In this document: piece after piece, positions 62,801 to 64,000 of the stretch | Layout of the letters: the number at the start of each line of letters is the position of its first letter | How positions within the stretch are numbered: position 1 is the stretch's first letter | From: Cardinalis cardinalis | Lineage: Eukaryota > Chordata > Aves > Passeriformes > Cardinalidae | Length of the DNA stretch: 64,000 nucleotides | Direction: 5' to 3' | NCBI GenBank assembly: GCA_014549065.1 | Contig: JACDOX010000040.1 | Location: 769,456-833,455, forward strand | Position numbers and translations under genes: made by a program | The notes under the pieces: model-generated | What the model was told of the DNA's origin: nothing | What the model saw: the letters and a program-made list of their open reading frames with translations, nothing else | The model's database searches: none

Positions 62801-64000
62801 TTTTACTTTGTTCTTACAAAACAGTGTATGTTCTGGTATAGCCCATGCCAAAAGCACATACCCCAAACCACACAGTTCAGGAGGTCTAGTAAATGAAATC
62901 AGATCGTTTTTTTCTACTTTCCCTGAAATAGGTTAAACTAAATCCAGTTCTGAAAAGCTCCCAGTCCAGAGACATCAGGACACTGACTTTTAAGACTGCC
63001 TTTGCCATAGATATATTAATTTAATACACTGTAGAGTCCTATGAGATGTTTTTAATATAAGCTTATTTTCCTAATAATTTAGAGGAATACAGATTCAAGT
63101 AATTCTTCAAAGGCTTGCCTTAGGTTACCCTAACAAAACACAGCTTCGAAGGGTTGACATAAAAGAAGACATGAGTGTGATTGAGAGTATAGAGTGCCAG
63201 CAACCATAAATGAAAGTAAATAGTTCAACAGTTCTAGTATTGTACTTCAATTTACATGGATATTTTAACATAACCTACAATGCTTACCATGAATATTAAC
63301 AGCACATAAGCATCACAATGTATTAGGTATTGTTTTCCAGACCACAAATTTATTGGTCCCAGGTATTTTAAAATGATAGGACTAACGCAGCAGCTATTAT
63401 ACATAAAGAGTTCTTTAAGAAATANGCTTAATGCTATCACGGCTTAGAACTGTGGAAGTATAACAAAATACAAGTAATATTTACAGCATAAGGCCCTTTG
63501 GTATCTTAAGCAGCAAATGAAAGGAGAGTTTCTTCAGTGAAAGGCTTTGAAAAATAAAGCAAGTAGGCTTTCCATAAAAAAAGTAACTAGTTCTTTCCTT
63601 CTCAAAATAACCATTTATAGTCTCCAAAATTCTAGGTAAGAAAGCTCTTGAAATTCTTAGGGAAAAAAAAGTTAAAACTCAACAGTAGTATCTGACAGAG
63701 CAGAGATTCCACCATGGGCAAGCTGAACATACACCTTCTGGAAGCAGAAGAAACTACTATTTGGATTTCTGGAGACCTTTATTGAATTTAGCGTAATACA
63801 ATAAAAAGGATCTGAAATACCTGTGTATTTATCATACACTCTAGAACTTACAAATCCATATTTGAGAAATCACTTCATGTCAATCTATCCTTCAGAAGGA
63901 TTTGATTTAAACCAAAAGTAAAATGAAATAGTTCACTCTTAGTCAAGGCAATTTATGGCAGTCTGCTTTTTCACAAAACCCTGTGCAAATTGTACAAGGC
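59800..64000 (-). other. Candidate SCYL2 3'UTR (no coding sequence visible)
   Basis: In human, SCYL2 lies immediately upstream of SLC17A8 on the same strand, about 15 kb away, so its last exon should be met here on the minus strand. A minus-strand AATAAA is present at about 59807-59812, with further ones near 62551 and 63777. The 4.2 kb contains no CR1 and no long frame, as a long 3'UTR would. I looked for the conserved SCYL2 C-terminus (DLKDLFG-stop) and did not find it, so the coding exon would lie beyond the right edge. This is position-based inference. Confidence 0.3.

Overview
This is vertebrate nuclear DNA, most likely from a bird. The evidence is AT-rich sequence with GT-AG split genes, at least six fragments of CR1 LINE retrotransposons (the dominant avian/reptilian LINE family), and exons whose translations match amniote VGLUT3 and FXR. 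Single N characters are scattered every few hundred bases. Nothing in the window looks prokaryotic, and nothing looks like a new multi-gene system.

Layout from left to right. (1) Positions 625-764, minus strand: the first coding exon of the long-N-terminus form of NR1H4 (farnesoid X receptor); the rest of that gene lies beyond the left edge. (2) 765-24107: intergenic and flanking DNA with three CR1 fragments (9115-9385, 15900-16940, 17486-17632) and simple repeats; the SLC17A8 3'UTR occupies an unresolved part of the right side. (3) 24108-48465, minus strand: a complete 12-exon coding sequence for SLC17A8 (VGLUT3). Every junction is GT-AG, the phases agree, and the product is 587 residues. 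(4) 48466-48960: 5' flank or 5'UTR with a modest CpG-rich patch and a pyrimidine tract. (5) 48960-59800: intergenic, with a 200-bp tract that is almost purely A and C on the plus strand and one CR1 fragment. (6) About 59800-64000: no ORF is recognisable; gene order and a minus-strand AATAAA suggest the 3'UTR of SCYL2, but this is inference only.

The order NR1H4 - SLC17A8 - (SCYL2), all on one strand, matches the order known from human chromosome 12q23. The genes are neighbours by ancestry, not a functional cluster: VGLUT3 loads glutamate into synaptic vesicles, FXR is a bile-acid nuclear receptor, and SCYL2 is a clathrin-vesicle pseudokinase.

The observations most worth a second look are small-scale. 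They are a 48-bp-arm hairpin inside a CR1 whose middle is an exact inverted copy of the reconstructed ancestral 61 nt (a template-switch signature), a second 25-bp perfect hairpin in intron 3, an in-frame upstream ATG that would extend VGLUT3 by 14 residues, and single Ns that fall only on fourfold-degenerate sites in coding sequence.
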